Source: Augochlora pura
Lineage: Eukaryota; Arthropoda; Insecta; Hymenoptera; Halictidae
Direction: 5' to 3'
Assembly (NCBI RefSeq): GCF_028453695.1
Contig: NC_135773.1
Coordinates: 12,400,001-12,464,000, forward strand
DNA: 64,000 bases
The notes below the pieces were generated by a model. That model did no database searches. It saw only the letters and a list, made by a program, of their open reading frames with translations, and was not told the origin of the DNA. The stretch's first letter is position 1. Every line of letters starts with the position of its first letter. Below are positions 50,307 through 61,451 of the stretch, one piece after another. The position numbers were made by a program, and so were the translations under genes.

Positions 50307-53057
50307 CAGTAGTCACAGTCGTCGTCGGAAGCCGCTTCAACCGCAGCAACGGCCGCCGTCTCGCCAAGAAGGCACGGGGAAGAAGCTGCCGCCGACGCCG
50401 ACGAAACCGAGCAATGTGATCAGTCGTAAACTTGCCTCCCTACCTGCCACGCCGAGCAGGCAACTGCCAAAGACTAGAACGCCCTCCGAGGAGAGCTATT
50501 ACAAGTCTGACTACAACGAGGACTATAATTACGCTTATCGCAGCCAAGACAACTTACCTCAGGAAACCTACATTGACAGCGTGTACAGCGAGCAGAGCGG
50601 TTACAGTCAGGTGCACCCGTCTGCGAAGACCCAGTACACGGACGAGAGCCAATTCGGGTCCAGTTACGCGCCCCAGGTGGACGACCAGTATAGCCATTCG
50701 TATCAGGAGCCGCCGACTCAAGAGACGTACGAGCAGACGTACCCGGAGAACTCGTACAGGGACGAGTACCAAACGCCTTACGTTCAGCCAAACACTCAGG
50801 TTTACCCGGATACGTATCAAGAAATGACATATCCGAACGCCAGCCAGCCGAACGATCAGTATACTAGCCAGTTGAACGATCAATACGCGAAGCCCGGGAT
50901 CCACGACAATTACCCAGCGATGGGATACGAACAGAATAACGTCCAGTATCAGGACACGAAGAAGACGTACGCGTACAAAGAGGACACCTACCAGGAACGG
51001 GGATACGAGGATTACAGCGTGTCCGCGCCGTCGACCCTCTACGATCAGAACAATGTGACCAACACGTCGCACGCGTACAACCAGTACCCGGCGGAAAATT
51101 ATGATTCACAGTACAACATCAACACGTCGACGACGGGTTACCAGAACACCTATCAAGAAACCTACAATCAGCAGCAGGACACGTACAACCAACAGGAGTC
51201 TTACAAGGACACGTACAATCAGCAAGAGGCGTACAAGGACACTTACAATCAGCAAGAGGCATACAAAGACACTTACAATCAGCAAGAGGCATACAAGGAC
51301 ACTTACAATCAGCAAGAGATTTACAAAGAGACCTACAACCAGCAGGAGCCTTACAAAGATGCTTACAATCAGCAGGAACCGTATAAGGACGCTTATAATC
51401 AGCAGGAGACTTACAAGGATACGTATAATCAGCAGGAGAGTTACAAGGACACGTATAATCAACAAGAGGCGTACAAGGATACGTACAATCAACAGGAAAC
51501 GTATAAAGACACCTACAACCAGCAGGAAGCGTATAAAGATACCTACAACCAGCAGGAAGCGTATAAAGACGCCTACAACCAGCAGGAAGTGTATAAAGAC
51601 ACATACAATCAACAGGATACTTACGACACGTACAACCAGCAGGATACCTACAAGGAGGCTTACAGCAAACAGGATACTTACGGCCAGCAAGATGTGTACA
51701 AGGATGCTTATAACCAACAAGAGGCGTACAAGGATACGTACAACCAGCAAGAAGCCTACAAGGACACTTACAATCAACAAGATACTTACAAAGACACGTA
51801 CAATCAACAAGATACTTATAAAGATACTTACAACCAGCAAGACACCTACAGCCAACAAGACACTTACAACCAGCAGGACGGCTATAGTCAAGACGGTTCG
51901 TACAAGCCGGTGCCGGTCACGACTCAAAGTAGTTACGACGATAGTTACGGCAAGGACAAGGACTACGTCGATTACCAGACGCCGTACAGCGAAGCGGAAA
52001 CCGTCAGCACGACGTACAAGAGCGACTATCAGGAACCATATCAAGACTATCAACAACCTTACGAGGAACCGTACCAGGATTCCTACCAAGGCTCCTTCGA
52101 GGACTCCTACAAAGAGAGTCCAGCCGCCAGCACGGAGAGAAGACTGAGCGAGGTGCCGGAGTTGTCGGTGACCACGCCGAGGGGACAGACCAGAGCCAAC
52201 GGCTACCATTCCAGCGATTCGGACTACTATTATCCACCCCAGGAGAGCCAGGATGTGTCGTCGGTCGCTCCGACCCGAAGAAAGAAGCTCGCGAAGCAGG
52301 AGCCGAGCCCGTTGCTCCAGCAGCACTCTCTGGAGTCCAGGGAGGACGAGTTGAACGAGCCCATAGAAACTGCCATCGGTAGCATCCAACCGAAGATAGG
52401 AGTCGTCGAGTACCCTGCGGTCAGCGACACTGTTCCTGTTGCACCCGTTCTGACAGACATCCCGGCGGCCACTGTGGCGCAGTCCGTGGCATCCATGGTG
52501 AACCACGTGGCGGCGAACCACGCCACCAGGGTGACCGTGCAAGCTATGGTGCACACGGCCACTCCGGCGAACGGCAAACGGTTGGTCAGAACGGACTCGT
52601 ACCAGGAAGAGCCGATCGAGGACGAGGAGTACCCGGAGATCATACCGAAAGAGCCGCAGAGGAAAGACTCGCAGCTGTCGCATCACAGTCAGCTGAGTCA
52701 GCATTCGCAGATTAGCCAACATTCCCAGAAACCGAAATTAACCAGAGGAGACTCCTACGCTTCCGACCACTTCCCCGAAGAGGCGTATGGCAGGAGGGAC
52801 TCCTACGGCCAACAAGCCAGGAAGGACTCGTTCTCCTCGACCACCCAGGAAGGATTCAAACCGCCTCTGACCAGGACAGACTCGTACCAGAAGAGAGGCA
52901 GCTATGGCCAGAGCTTCACCACACCTCAGCCCATCTCCAGGGCTGAGAGCTACCAGCGTGGATACTTCAAAGACCAGGAGTCTATCGAGGAACCGGAAGT
53001 TCCTATAGGCACCGCGGTCAGCGATGAATTTAAGATGAGAGAGGACTCTATGGAGAG
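50307..53057 (+). CDS. unc-13: unc-13 giant exon: disordered Tyr/Gln repeat region
   Basis: One 2,751-nt exon (about 917 residues) is open throughout, phase 2 at both ends. The acceptor is ctcttgttgCAG|CAG (tandem) and the donor is GGAGAG|GTAATT. In order it holds a basic/Pro-rich start (RRRKPLQPQQRPPSRQ, PPTPTKP), a Tyr/Gln/acidic stretch, the decapeptide array (51181-51900), a Tyr/Asp-rich segment, a short Ala/Val-rich segment (TIPAATVAQSVAS-like, about 52440-52570), an HSQ repeat (52676-52730), and eight R-x-[DE]-S motifs to the end. No Cys is seen and no folded domain is recognisable. The position matches the poorly conserved, acidic, disordered region between C2A and the calmodulin-binding helix of Munc13-1/UNC-13L, but here it is enlarged. 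Such regions are candidates for active-zone scaffold contacts or condensation. That role is inferred. Confidence 0.88.
51181..51900 (+). repeat. unc-13: In-frame decapeptide array, consensus TYNQQEAYKD
   Basis: Fourteen uninterrupted 30-nt units occupy 51181-51600. Irregular 27-, 30-, 24- and 18-nt variants follow to about 51900 (for example TYNQQDTYKD, AYSKQDTY, GQQDVYKD), giving roughly 20 full-length units in all. Y-N-Q-Q is nearly invariant. The variable sites are position 1 (T/A), the residue after Q-Q (E/D) and the next (A, S, T, P, I, V). Codons for the invariant residues vary (AAT/AAC, CAG/CAA, TAC/TAT), so the peptide is kept while the DNA drifts. Some adjacent units are nearly identical, showing recent duplication. 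Confidence 0.92.
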
Positions 53058-53415
53058 GTAATTGAATACTTGCATAGCACAAAGTTTCTGTAATTAGGAT
53101 TGGGAACTAGGTGAACTGTAATTCATGAAGCACGATTAGGAGGTTCGTTTGATATTTTATTAGAATTATTGAATAGAGAAATGATACACAAATGAAGTAT
53201 TAAATGAATTTCCATAAAATGTAAAACACATTAAATTTTTTTTTCGTTTTCTGAAATTGAAAAATCGTCGCTTAGTGCAGCGAAATTCTGTGTTATTTTT
53301 TTAAACGAATTTTTATTTATTTGTTCCTATTACAGAGTACCTTTTTGCATAGAATTTTATGAAACGTGTCGAGAAAGAAAATACGTTGAGATGAATGAAA
53401 TGTTTCCTTTTGAAG
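53058..53415 (+). other. unc-13: unc-13 intron (0.36 kb)
   Basis: AT-rich and phase 2. The acceptor is tgtttccttttgaag. It is otherwise empty. Confidence 0.85.
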
Positions 53416-53519
53416 ATACGAACGTGAGGATGAAACGATACTTCGCGGGTCTCGAGAGGGCTCGTTAGTGGACACGTTCAAGACTACACCACCGATGTCT
53501 CATACTGACAGCCCCCGCG
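53416..53519 (+). CDS. unc-13: unc-13 exon: acidic linker with TPP motif
   Basis: This 104-nt exon is phase 2 to phase 1. The translation is YEREDETILRGSREGSLVD followed by TFKTTPPMSHTDSPRG. The donor is CCGCG|GTAAGA. SREGS-type and T-P-P / S-P sites suggest proline-directed phosphorylation. This is inferred. It links the giant exon to the calmodulin-binding exon. Confidence 0.85.
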
Positions 53520-54025
53520 GTAAGACGATAGTCAGGACGTATAGTACCATATTTAATTTATTGCACAGAGTGTGACCAATACTTCTTGAACCTACTACTG
53601 GAATTTGCATTTAATTACGTCGAAGAGATTAGCAGCACTTGGACCCTCGCATTGTTACAGATATCGTCAGAATAAAATATAAATACAGTTGTTAATCTAC
53701 TGTATAAAAATGCAAATCTTTAATATCGATTATTATAAGCAGCGTTTACAAGTAGATGATATTGACAGAACTGTTATAGAAAAATTATTTGACATAAAAT
53801 TTGTGATTATAGTTGAACAAGTTCTGTCAACATCGCTCTAGACCAGCTTGACATTTGTAATCAAAAATATGAGAAAAATGCAGACTGAAGTATTGAAAAT
53901 TATTAAACCATTCGATTAATATTGATCTCGTGAAGAAGTGTTTGCGTCGCTCACGTGTGTCGAAATGCATACGAACGGTGGATCATAGAAAATATACGAT
54001 GCATCGTTTATCTGTTTGCGAACAG
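53520..54025 (+). other. unc-13: unc-13 intron (0.51 kb)
   Basis: AT-rich and phase 1. The acceptor is tatctgtttgcgaacag. No other feature is seen. Confidence 0.85.
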
Positions 54026-54228
54026 GGAGCATAACGAAGCAAGAGTCATTAGAAGAAAGTGTTCAGATGGACACTCCGCCGAGGAGTCCGCCGGAACCAC
54101 CCCCAGACGAAGAACTTCTGGAGATGGTCGGTGCTGCACCAGTGCCTACACAACTCAAGGAACGACCAGAGATGACAGCGAAGCAACGATGGCATTGGGC
54201 GTACAATCAAATTGTCATGCAGCTGCGG
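54026..54228 (+). CDS. unc-13: unc-13 exon: proline-rich segment and calmodulin-binding helix
   Basis: This 203-nt exon is phase 1 to phase 0. The translation begins SITKQESLEESVQMDTPPRS, continues PPEPPPDEELLEMV, and ends AKQRWHWAYNQIVMQLR. The last part aligns residue for residue with the calmodulin-binding motif of Munc13-1 (A-K-x-x-W-x-x-A-F-N-K-V-x-M-Q-L), including the anchor Trp and the A-[FY]-N and M-Q-L cores. This identifies the gene as unc-13 independently of the C2A exon. In the family this helix senses Ca2+/calmodulin during short-term plasticity. The donor is CTGCGG|GTGAGT. The next exons (C1, C2B, MUN, C2C) are beyond the window. The P-P-x-x-P cluster could be an SH3 ligand. 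Confidence 0.9.
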
Positions 54229-57200
54229 GTGAGTAATCACTGCAAAATCAAATTTCATTTTGTAGTTTACCTCGCCGAGCAACCGATGCTTCGATGGAGA
54301 ATCATCATGCGAATGAATAGACCAAAAATGTTGGTGCTATTCACTTATCTTTGATAAGTATCACAGACGGAGGATTTAATGGAATTACGCGATCTATAGT
54401 AATGAGTTTAATATCCCTCGAATGGCACTTATAATGTACAAATGTCTATATAATTAAAACGGTAGATTTCTTTTATGTGCCTTAGTAGAGGAAACATGCA
54501 GAGTGCATTAAGAAACTAAGTGCAGTGAATGCACTTTTATCTGCAGTATTATCTATAAATAGTGCATATAATTTAGGGAATTTAACGAAAGCAAATTACA
54601 ATTAAATAATAATTGAGTTGAAGAATTCGGGACTGAAACCATAAACTAATTTCTGCTTACTAAATACTAAAATAAGAAATACTAAAATTTGTTGCCATTT
54701 ATTTAATAATGCCATAAAATAAAAATAACGTATAATAAACGAGATGATAGCAGATAAATTATAGTAGATTTAATTTAAGCAAAAAATGTACGGAAAACAG
54801 TATCAAATATTTCAATTATCTATAATTATCAGTAGCAATTGCTTCGAGTTGGATGTCCGTCTAGACAGGAATTAATTCGTAGAATGATCGAATGGATTAA
54901 AAATAATTGGCTATCAGATTAAAACGTTAGTCAACGACCTCACGGCGGCGACCTTCCGAAAAATGCGGCGTCGGATGCCGGCGACCCGCATTTCTCTGTC
55001 AGTCCTTCGCTGATACAACACTGGCCTTGTCAATCATTACCTTCACGGCGTATCGATTCGTCACGCATAGTTGTCACGGCGGAGACTGCACCTACGGGTT
55101 CGCCCGTGTTATCACCTGTATAACGTGTCATTCATCGCCGATTGTAAGGTCGCTACGAGTCCGTTGATCTCCTGTTCCCGCTGCAATTAAGCGTCTCGGT
55201 CACCAGTTCCTCGAACACCGTGCTTATATAATAGCGCCACGAAATTAATTTATTGGAACATTAATTAAAAACACGACGTTTAAAAAATGCGCACTCAAAA
55301 TTGTGCACAATTTTTGGAGACGCTCCAAAACAGTTTTTAATTTCCTTTCTTGCGTGGAAGGTCTAAGCTTTAAAATTAGTTATTAGAATTGTCAAGTAAA
55401 TAAAATTATGAAGAGGAGAAATTAATTTTACGACAAATTTTTTCAAGAGAATCATAGACGAAGATTTTTATAGATTTTCATGTCAGTGTCTACAAAGATC
55501 GATTAATTGTGTTCGAAGCATTTCCTGGAATCATAAGCAGATAATACTGACTTATTCGACAGTCGAATTTCCACGATGCCAGCCAATCGAATTACATCGG
55601 TAATTCCGGCTGCATGAAAATTTCATCCCGATTCGCCGATCGATGGAAAGCGCGTCGGGTTAACGAACGATCCTTGGCGCGCCGGTACGCCGGATCCCGG
55701 GCGAGCATTAGTCATTAACTATTGCGCTCGTCCTAGAAAACCGAGGCGTACGAGCTTATAAATAACGTATAAAACACCGTGGTATCGCGCGCGGAAAATA
55801 AAGGTCCCGTTGTTATCTTTATGAGCCATTGGCGTTGTACAATGAATGTTCATTAAAGTTTCATCGTCGACTGCTGTGAAAAAAGAAACACGAGATTACG
55901 TGTGCGGGCACGCGAGTCCGCGTCGGGGGCACGTGAAAGGAAAAAAGGAAGAGAGAAGAGGAGCCGACGAGAGCGGATCGCGAACGCGTCGGATCGCGCT
56001 TGTTCAGCAGGGAGCGATAAAAATTGTATAATTTGGGAATCGAAGGGAGAGATCGTCGGGACCGACTGAAGTGGGACGTTATCGGGCCGCGCGCGGCTCG
56101 TCACCTTGAAAATGGCCCGTCGCAGCGACGAGTGCGGGATTAACAGGGGCCGACACGGAACTTCCATTAACGCAGCCTTGTCGCCCAATTGCGACGCCCT
56201 AAGTACGCACCTGGCGCGCCTCTGGGAGCCGTCCCAGTCGATTAACATCGGAGGAACTTGCCCCTGAGATGGAAAATGTAAATTCGTTGGGCCGAGCGCG
56301 TGCGGGAATTATCGGCGGTACGTGGTCGGCCGTCCACTGCCGAGTGTACGCTATTGGCTGGGGAGATTATGATGATTTGCTGCTTATGACTGCTCGCTTG
56401 TTTCGTCGAACGGTCGTTCGTCAGAATTTCTCGTTGGCAATTATTGTTTAACGCTTTCACTGCCGCGTCGTTTATACAGTTAATCGCGAAAATCTTCGTA
56501 CACCTATTGTTAACTACTTTAACTTTTTTTAAATTGTGTTGAATAACTTGAATTTTTTTTAGATGACACAGAAACTAATTTTGTAGACAATGATTTTGTT
56601 TTTTCTAATTTTACTATTGTTTGTGGCCTTATGCTGGGTAATGGAAGAAAATAGATACTCAGACTTGGAAATTAATTTCTATACAAGTATATTCTATCGT
56701 TCTAATCTTATCAAGGATTCGAAACATTTAACAAAGGTATATGCTATCATATAGATCTGCTTTTTGAGTATAATTTGATTAGATTGTATATTTTGATGTC
56801 CTAACATTATTGGGGTTGTAGTATGATAGTATAAGTGTTAACACTGGAACTACAGGTTTCGTGGAAATAAATTTTTAATTTTTCTTTCACAAGTGCATTG
56901 AGTCGTTAATGAAAAATTTGATATAGCATAATCATTATATAAATTTATAACATGAACGAACTTTTACATATGTAAAATTTTCTTGTAATACTTTCGACAT
57001 TTTTAAACCAAAAATCTACTTTCTACAGTACATCGTCTGCGATATTTTAAAGCACACAGAAACGCCATTGAACTATACCGATGCTATTCCTGTGCCAAGT
57101 GCTCGAACCTCAAAAATTCCATAAATATGCAAAGATCTGCAGTAGCCTGCTACATATGTATATTAGAAGATTGTGATCCGACTGCAAATATCTATCCATT

Positions 57201-58921
57201 TAAAACATATAAAATTCTTCGTAAACTTGCAAAATATAAAGTTTAGCAGTAGATTCTATTTTTGATTCCCTGTATCAAATCAATAGTTTTGTATTCTCGC
57301 ATAAAAATGCAGGTTCGCATAAAATTTCACAGGCATGCAAAAATTTGAATTAATTACCATACTGTTAAAACTCCGCGCTCTTTCAAAAACATAGATGTAC
57401 AAGAGATTATTCATTTCAGATTTACCATTTCTGTTTAAAAGTCTTGAGTCGGGCAATTCTGGTATTTTTAGTTGAATTTTAATTCGCGGAATATATACAC
57501 GAGAATCAATGGTTAAATGCAATGCATTTATTTGCAAAAGTTTATTTGTACAACGCAGATTTTCCAAAAATGTGTACTCGCGCATAGAAAAATATTATGT
57601 CGCGATCATGATTGTTTGTTCCCGCGGTCCAATAACAGAAATTATACCACAGTACGTCCCAGGTACACTGCAGTCACAGTGGTTGCATATAATTTGCATT
57701 TCCTTTCGAATCGATTGACCAGGTGCATCGCTCGCGTCAATGCGTTGCTACATCTGCCGTTTCACCTCCCAGCATTCTGTCCAATTACGTACCTTAATTC
57801 TACAATTGTGGATGATGTCATACAACTTAAGCTAGCTCGAATGAAACAAGGGAACAGGGAGGGTATTATGATTGTAGATAATGGAAACGTATGTGAGATC
57901 ATCTATAGCGAATGCTTCGAACAATTTAGAAAGAAACAAACGTTGCAGGAGTATACCATATGTCTAAATATAAATAACTCAAATTTCAGATAGCACTTGA
58001 AAAATTTAAACATGCGAATAATATTGGATTTTGTCGTATTATATATCACAATTTTTAATCAGTATTTGAAAATGGCGATTCGATTATCATTGTTGATAGA
58101 CGATTGCAACGAGTGCTTTTAATGTTTTCTTAAATCAATTTTCGTAAAATTGTATTATATTTTATTTTAAATAGTATTCTATTTGTTATAGATTGGAAGA
58201 AATGTGAATTAAATAGCAAGTAATCCTTTTCTGTAATAACTTTAATAGATTCAAAATAGTATCTTGACATTATTGCATTATTTTAATATTTCTACAGTTT
58301 TGGTGCTTTAATAATAAATATTGTCTGAGTCTATTATAGTTGAGGCAAATAAAATTACTATTAATTCTAATATAAACCAAATAATATTGCAATGTCTCTA
58401 AATCTAACTAATCGATTAAAATGATATTCCACAATTTCTCTTTTAATGTTGTTAAAATTATAAATTTCTTACACACGAAATGACCGAATAGATTTCTCAA
58501 ATCGCTTATACATTATAATAGAAATTTAGTGTTAATCTATTAATGCCTGGAGTGTAGCGAATATATCGAAACAATGAATCGATGAAATCAGTCTATGGGA
58601 CAAAATACAAATTAAGATCTCGAAAATCCCGGTGAACTCTCGTCCGAGATCGAGCCGAGTTCGCGACCGCTCTCGGAATTATTCCACGTCAGATGCTGTG
58701 CGACCACTTTGTCTCGGCCGCCGCTAAAAAGTCGCAATCGTGAGTGCCATTTATTTGAAAAGCTTTACGCGAGCGGCGAGGTTTTGTTAGTTGTAACAGC
58801 AGAGTGAAGCGATTTGCAAGAAGTCACGAACGTCGCGGCCCGTTACCTTTGTACTTTATTCCCGCTGATTCCCTAAAATGGCTCTCGCGGGTCGACGCGT
58901 TCTTATCGCCACCAGACACCG

Positions 58922-58925
<4 letters not shown>

Positions 58926-58959
<34 letters not shown>
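58926..58959. repeat. (CT)n microsatellite
   Basis: An uninterrupted CT run of 17 units within intronic sequence. Confidence 0.9.
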
Positions 58960-58961
<2 letters not shown>

Positions 58962-59999
58962 GGCATTATTTTATATTTGACGAATTCTCTGTACGGCCCC
59001 TGTGTTTTATCGTTCCCGTAAAGATGCACTTCCCTTCGCTCAGCTACTGCTAGCCTTGCAGTTATTTGCGATACCCTTGGGCTCTTCCCTAGAACCGGAC
59101 CGTGGCGTTTGATCCGAGCGAACCGTCCGCGTCAGGAATCGCTGATAGGTAGTCGATGGAAAAAAAAACTCGTCCTCGTCGCGCTGGATAGCTGATTTCT
59201 TGCTGCTACTTTTCAACTCTGGAAATAAAAACGATGTAAAGGATAACGAATCGGCGAGAAAATGCTGCGAGGCGATTTCGACGGAGGTGGATGAATCGGG
59301 GTGATACGTTCTCGCATTGTGCTTTGAATCAGGCTGTAGATTTACTGTCAGGACCACGTTAGGCGAACTTCTGTCAACGTGACTGTTCAAATATTTTTAT
59401 GAAAAATAGTTGTATAGTTTTTGAATATTTTTTTAACAAAGCCGAGTGCCATGATAGATTCGCCATATGTAAAGGAAATATCAATACTTAAGAATAATGA
59501 TAATATTAATTGGGTGAGACGTAGAGGAGAATAATATATTGTGCATTATAATTTGTCTGAGGATTTTTTAAACGAAATAGAAATTATCATCGATTGCAAA
59601 TACAATACATAAAATATAAATTAGATAGCAAGTTGCTTGTTTCTGTTGAAAAATACATTCTTATATTTGCTAAATTTTATAATGTTTCCATTTTATATTC
59701 TAGCTACTCAATTTTGCCATAAATATACAAAATTCGCAGATTGGTTGTAAAATACAAGCCAATGCCTTTTTCGGGAAAAGTTAGACACCACGACTTTCAA
59801 GAATAAAATTGGTTCACCATTTTCTCTTTACCTAAAACAAATTTCGATCTTAATTTAATTAAAAAGAACCACTACTGTCACGACACCCTGGCACAAATCT
59901 AAAATTTACATTTCCGTTCGATGCTAAAATGTTCCCAACAATGGAATAAAATCCTGTTTCTATTTAAAATTCCTCCCTGACTCGCCATCATCCGCAAAA

Positions 60000-61451
60000 A
60001 CACTGATCGACGGCATCGATCACCGGCACCGGCATGATATAAATACGTAGGATTCGTGGACAACAGGGTCGCAAAAATTACCTACCCTTTTTCACCGGTG
60101 ACCGGACAAGTGGTCCCGAGCACACAACACGTGCAGGTGAGTCGTCGCGTGGCGCACGGTTCGAGTGCTCCAGAAACGGTGACAAACTGTCGCCGCCGGG
60201 CGCACGGTGTGAACACCGTCGACCGAAATCCCCGTGAAACAGGGTTCCCGTATTCGAGACACGTTCCCTTGCCCCATCAAAATCGTTCGCGCGTTGGTAC
60301 GCCGCGCGATGGGACCTCGTAGGGCCGCAATCTATGTAGGCCAGTGTGCCCAGCCGCAATCGGAAGCCCGTATATGCGGCTGGCGGATCGTCGAGTTAGT
60401 GGTATCACCTTCGCCGTCAAGGTCCCGCCTCCCGCCTCCCGCCATTTCGTTATCACCCGGCACAGCCACTTGTCATTACGCACGAACTTGGCATCCTTCG
60501 GTATCGTATTAGTTCACTGGACGCCGGCCACGTGAAACGATCGGCTCGGAAGAGAGTTCTCTGCGAGCCGCTCTGTCTCTCTCTCTCTCTCTCTTCCGAA
60601 CTTTCCTCCTCGGTTTTCTCTCACGGGGACCTCCCCTCGAGAGTTCAGCCCCGTCGATCCTCGGGGGTCCACGAACCGCGCGGAGAGGAATCCGCACGCC
60701 GCGCCGGCGAAAGCAGAGAAAGCCTCGCCTCGGCTTATCGATCGTTATTAGGCTTTTATTAGACGGAAGTGTTGTCGATGCCGAGCAAAGGGTACATCTT
60801 CACGGGGGGTCGTGTTAACTTAAGTGAAAATATCACCGTGAGGTCCGCGTCAGGGGCTGTGACCACCTCCTTTCCCTTAATTCCCGCACGATCTGTCAGA
60901 GAGTCCGGCCCCGGTGCTGCTCGAGGCAACACACGCTTTCCTCTTCGTCACCTTCTCCCCGACGACGGACGATCCATCGTGAAAACGACCGGGTTTTGGA
61001 ACCACGATTGGGATTCGGACCGGCGCGAGAGACCGTGCGGAGAGCGCTGCGAGAGGATTCTTCGCCGAGTGAACAGTGAAGTTTGAGGATTATGGGCAGC
61101 GCGTGAGTGCATCGGAATTCGTGGCTAGGACACGCCGGCTGAGTTATCGCGGGAACGTTCGGACAGGAACACGGAACACGTCTTGCAAATTGCGACTTCC
61201 GAAGTTCGATAACGGGCCGACCGGAAAGGCCGTAGCGGCTGACCGGACGCCGCGGTATCGTGCGGATGATGTTATCTAGCCCGTAATCGTGCTCGCGAAC
61301 ATGCTCGATAGGGATCGTGCGGCTCGCGGAAGCCCCGTGAGTTGCTGATCGAGGATATTTACGGTCGCGGGACGATGCTCGCTTCCCTGTGCTCCTGACG
61401 AATAACAGAGTCCTCGAGACAGTGAACGGGAGGTCGAGGATAGGCGAGACG
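60000..61451 (+). promoter_or_regulatory. unc-13: CpG-rich putative promoter and 5' leader of the short unc-13 isoform
   Basis: About 1.45 kb of GC/CpG-rich sequence, unlike the AT-rich intron on either side, runs directly into the ATG exon at 61452. It includes a (CT)n/GA tract (60576-60594), a GAGA-type motif frequent in insect promoters. Two short upstream ORFs precede the main start: 61301-61348 (15 codons plus stop) and 61375-61398 (7 codons plus stop). In-frame upstream reading is closed by TGA at 61338-61340. No TATA box was assigned and the transcription start is unknown. Confidence 0.5.

Larger units (their letters stand above)
54229..61451 (+). other. unc-13: unc-13 intron / upstream region of the alternative first exon
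   Basis: The downstream intron of the long isoform starts at GTGAGTAA and leaves the window at 64000. 54.3-54.9 kb and 56.5-59.9 kb are AT-rich without features. 54.95-56.25 kb is more CpG-rich. A (CT)n run lies at 58926-58959. No shared Unc-13 exon (for example the segment after the calmodulin helix) is visible before 64 kb. An AT-rich open frame at 57517-57993 has no recognisable content. Confidence 0.65.

Noticed and set aside
51101..52147. 348-codon open frame on the + strand in another phase
   Set aside because: Frame-shifted shadow of the same repeat array (Thr/Arg/Ser-rich). The real frame is fixed by flanking splice phases.
51106..52722. 538-codon open frame on the - strand
   Set aside because: It lies opposite the decapeptide array. 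The 30-nt in-frame periodicity keeps antisense frames open, and the translation is Val/Leu/Arg repeat without domain.
56449..56840. TTAACGCTTTCACTGCC ... GTGTTAA as a possible fourth MITE family
   Set aside because: The ends do not form a convincing inverted repeat beyond TTAA.
57517..57993. 158-codon AT-rich open frame on the + strand
   Set aside because: No splice sites in phase with Unc-13, no domain, weak start context. Kept only as a note in the intron entry.
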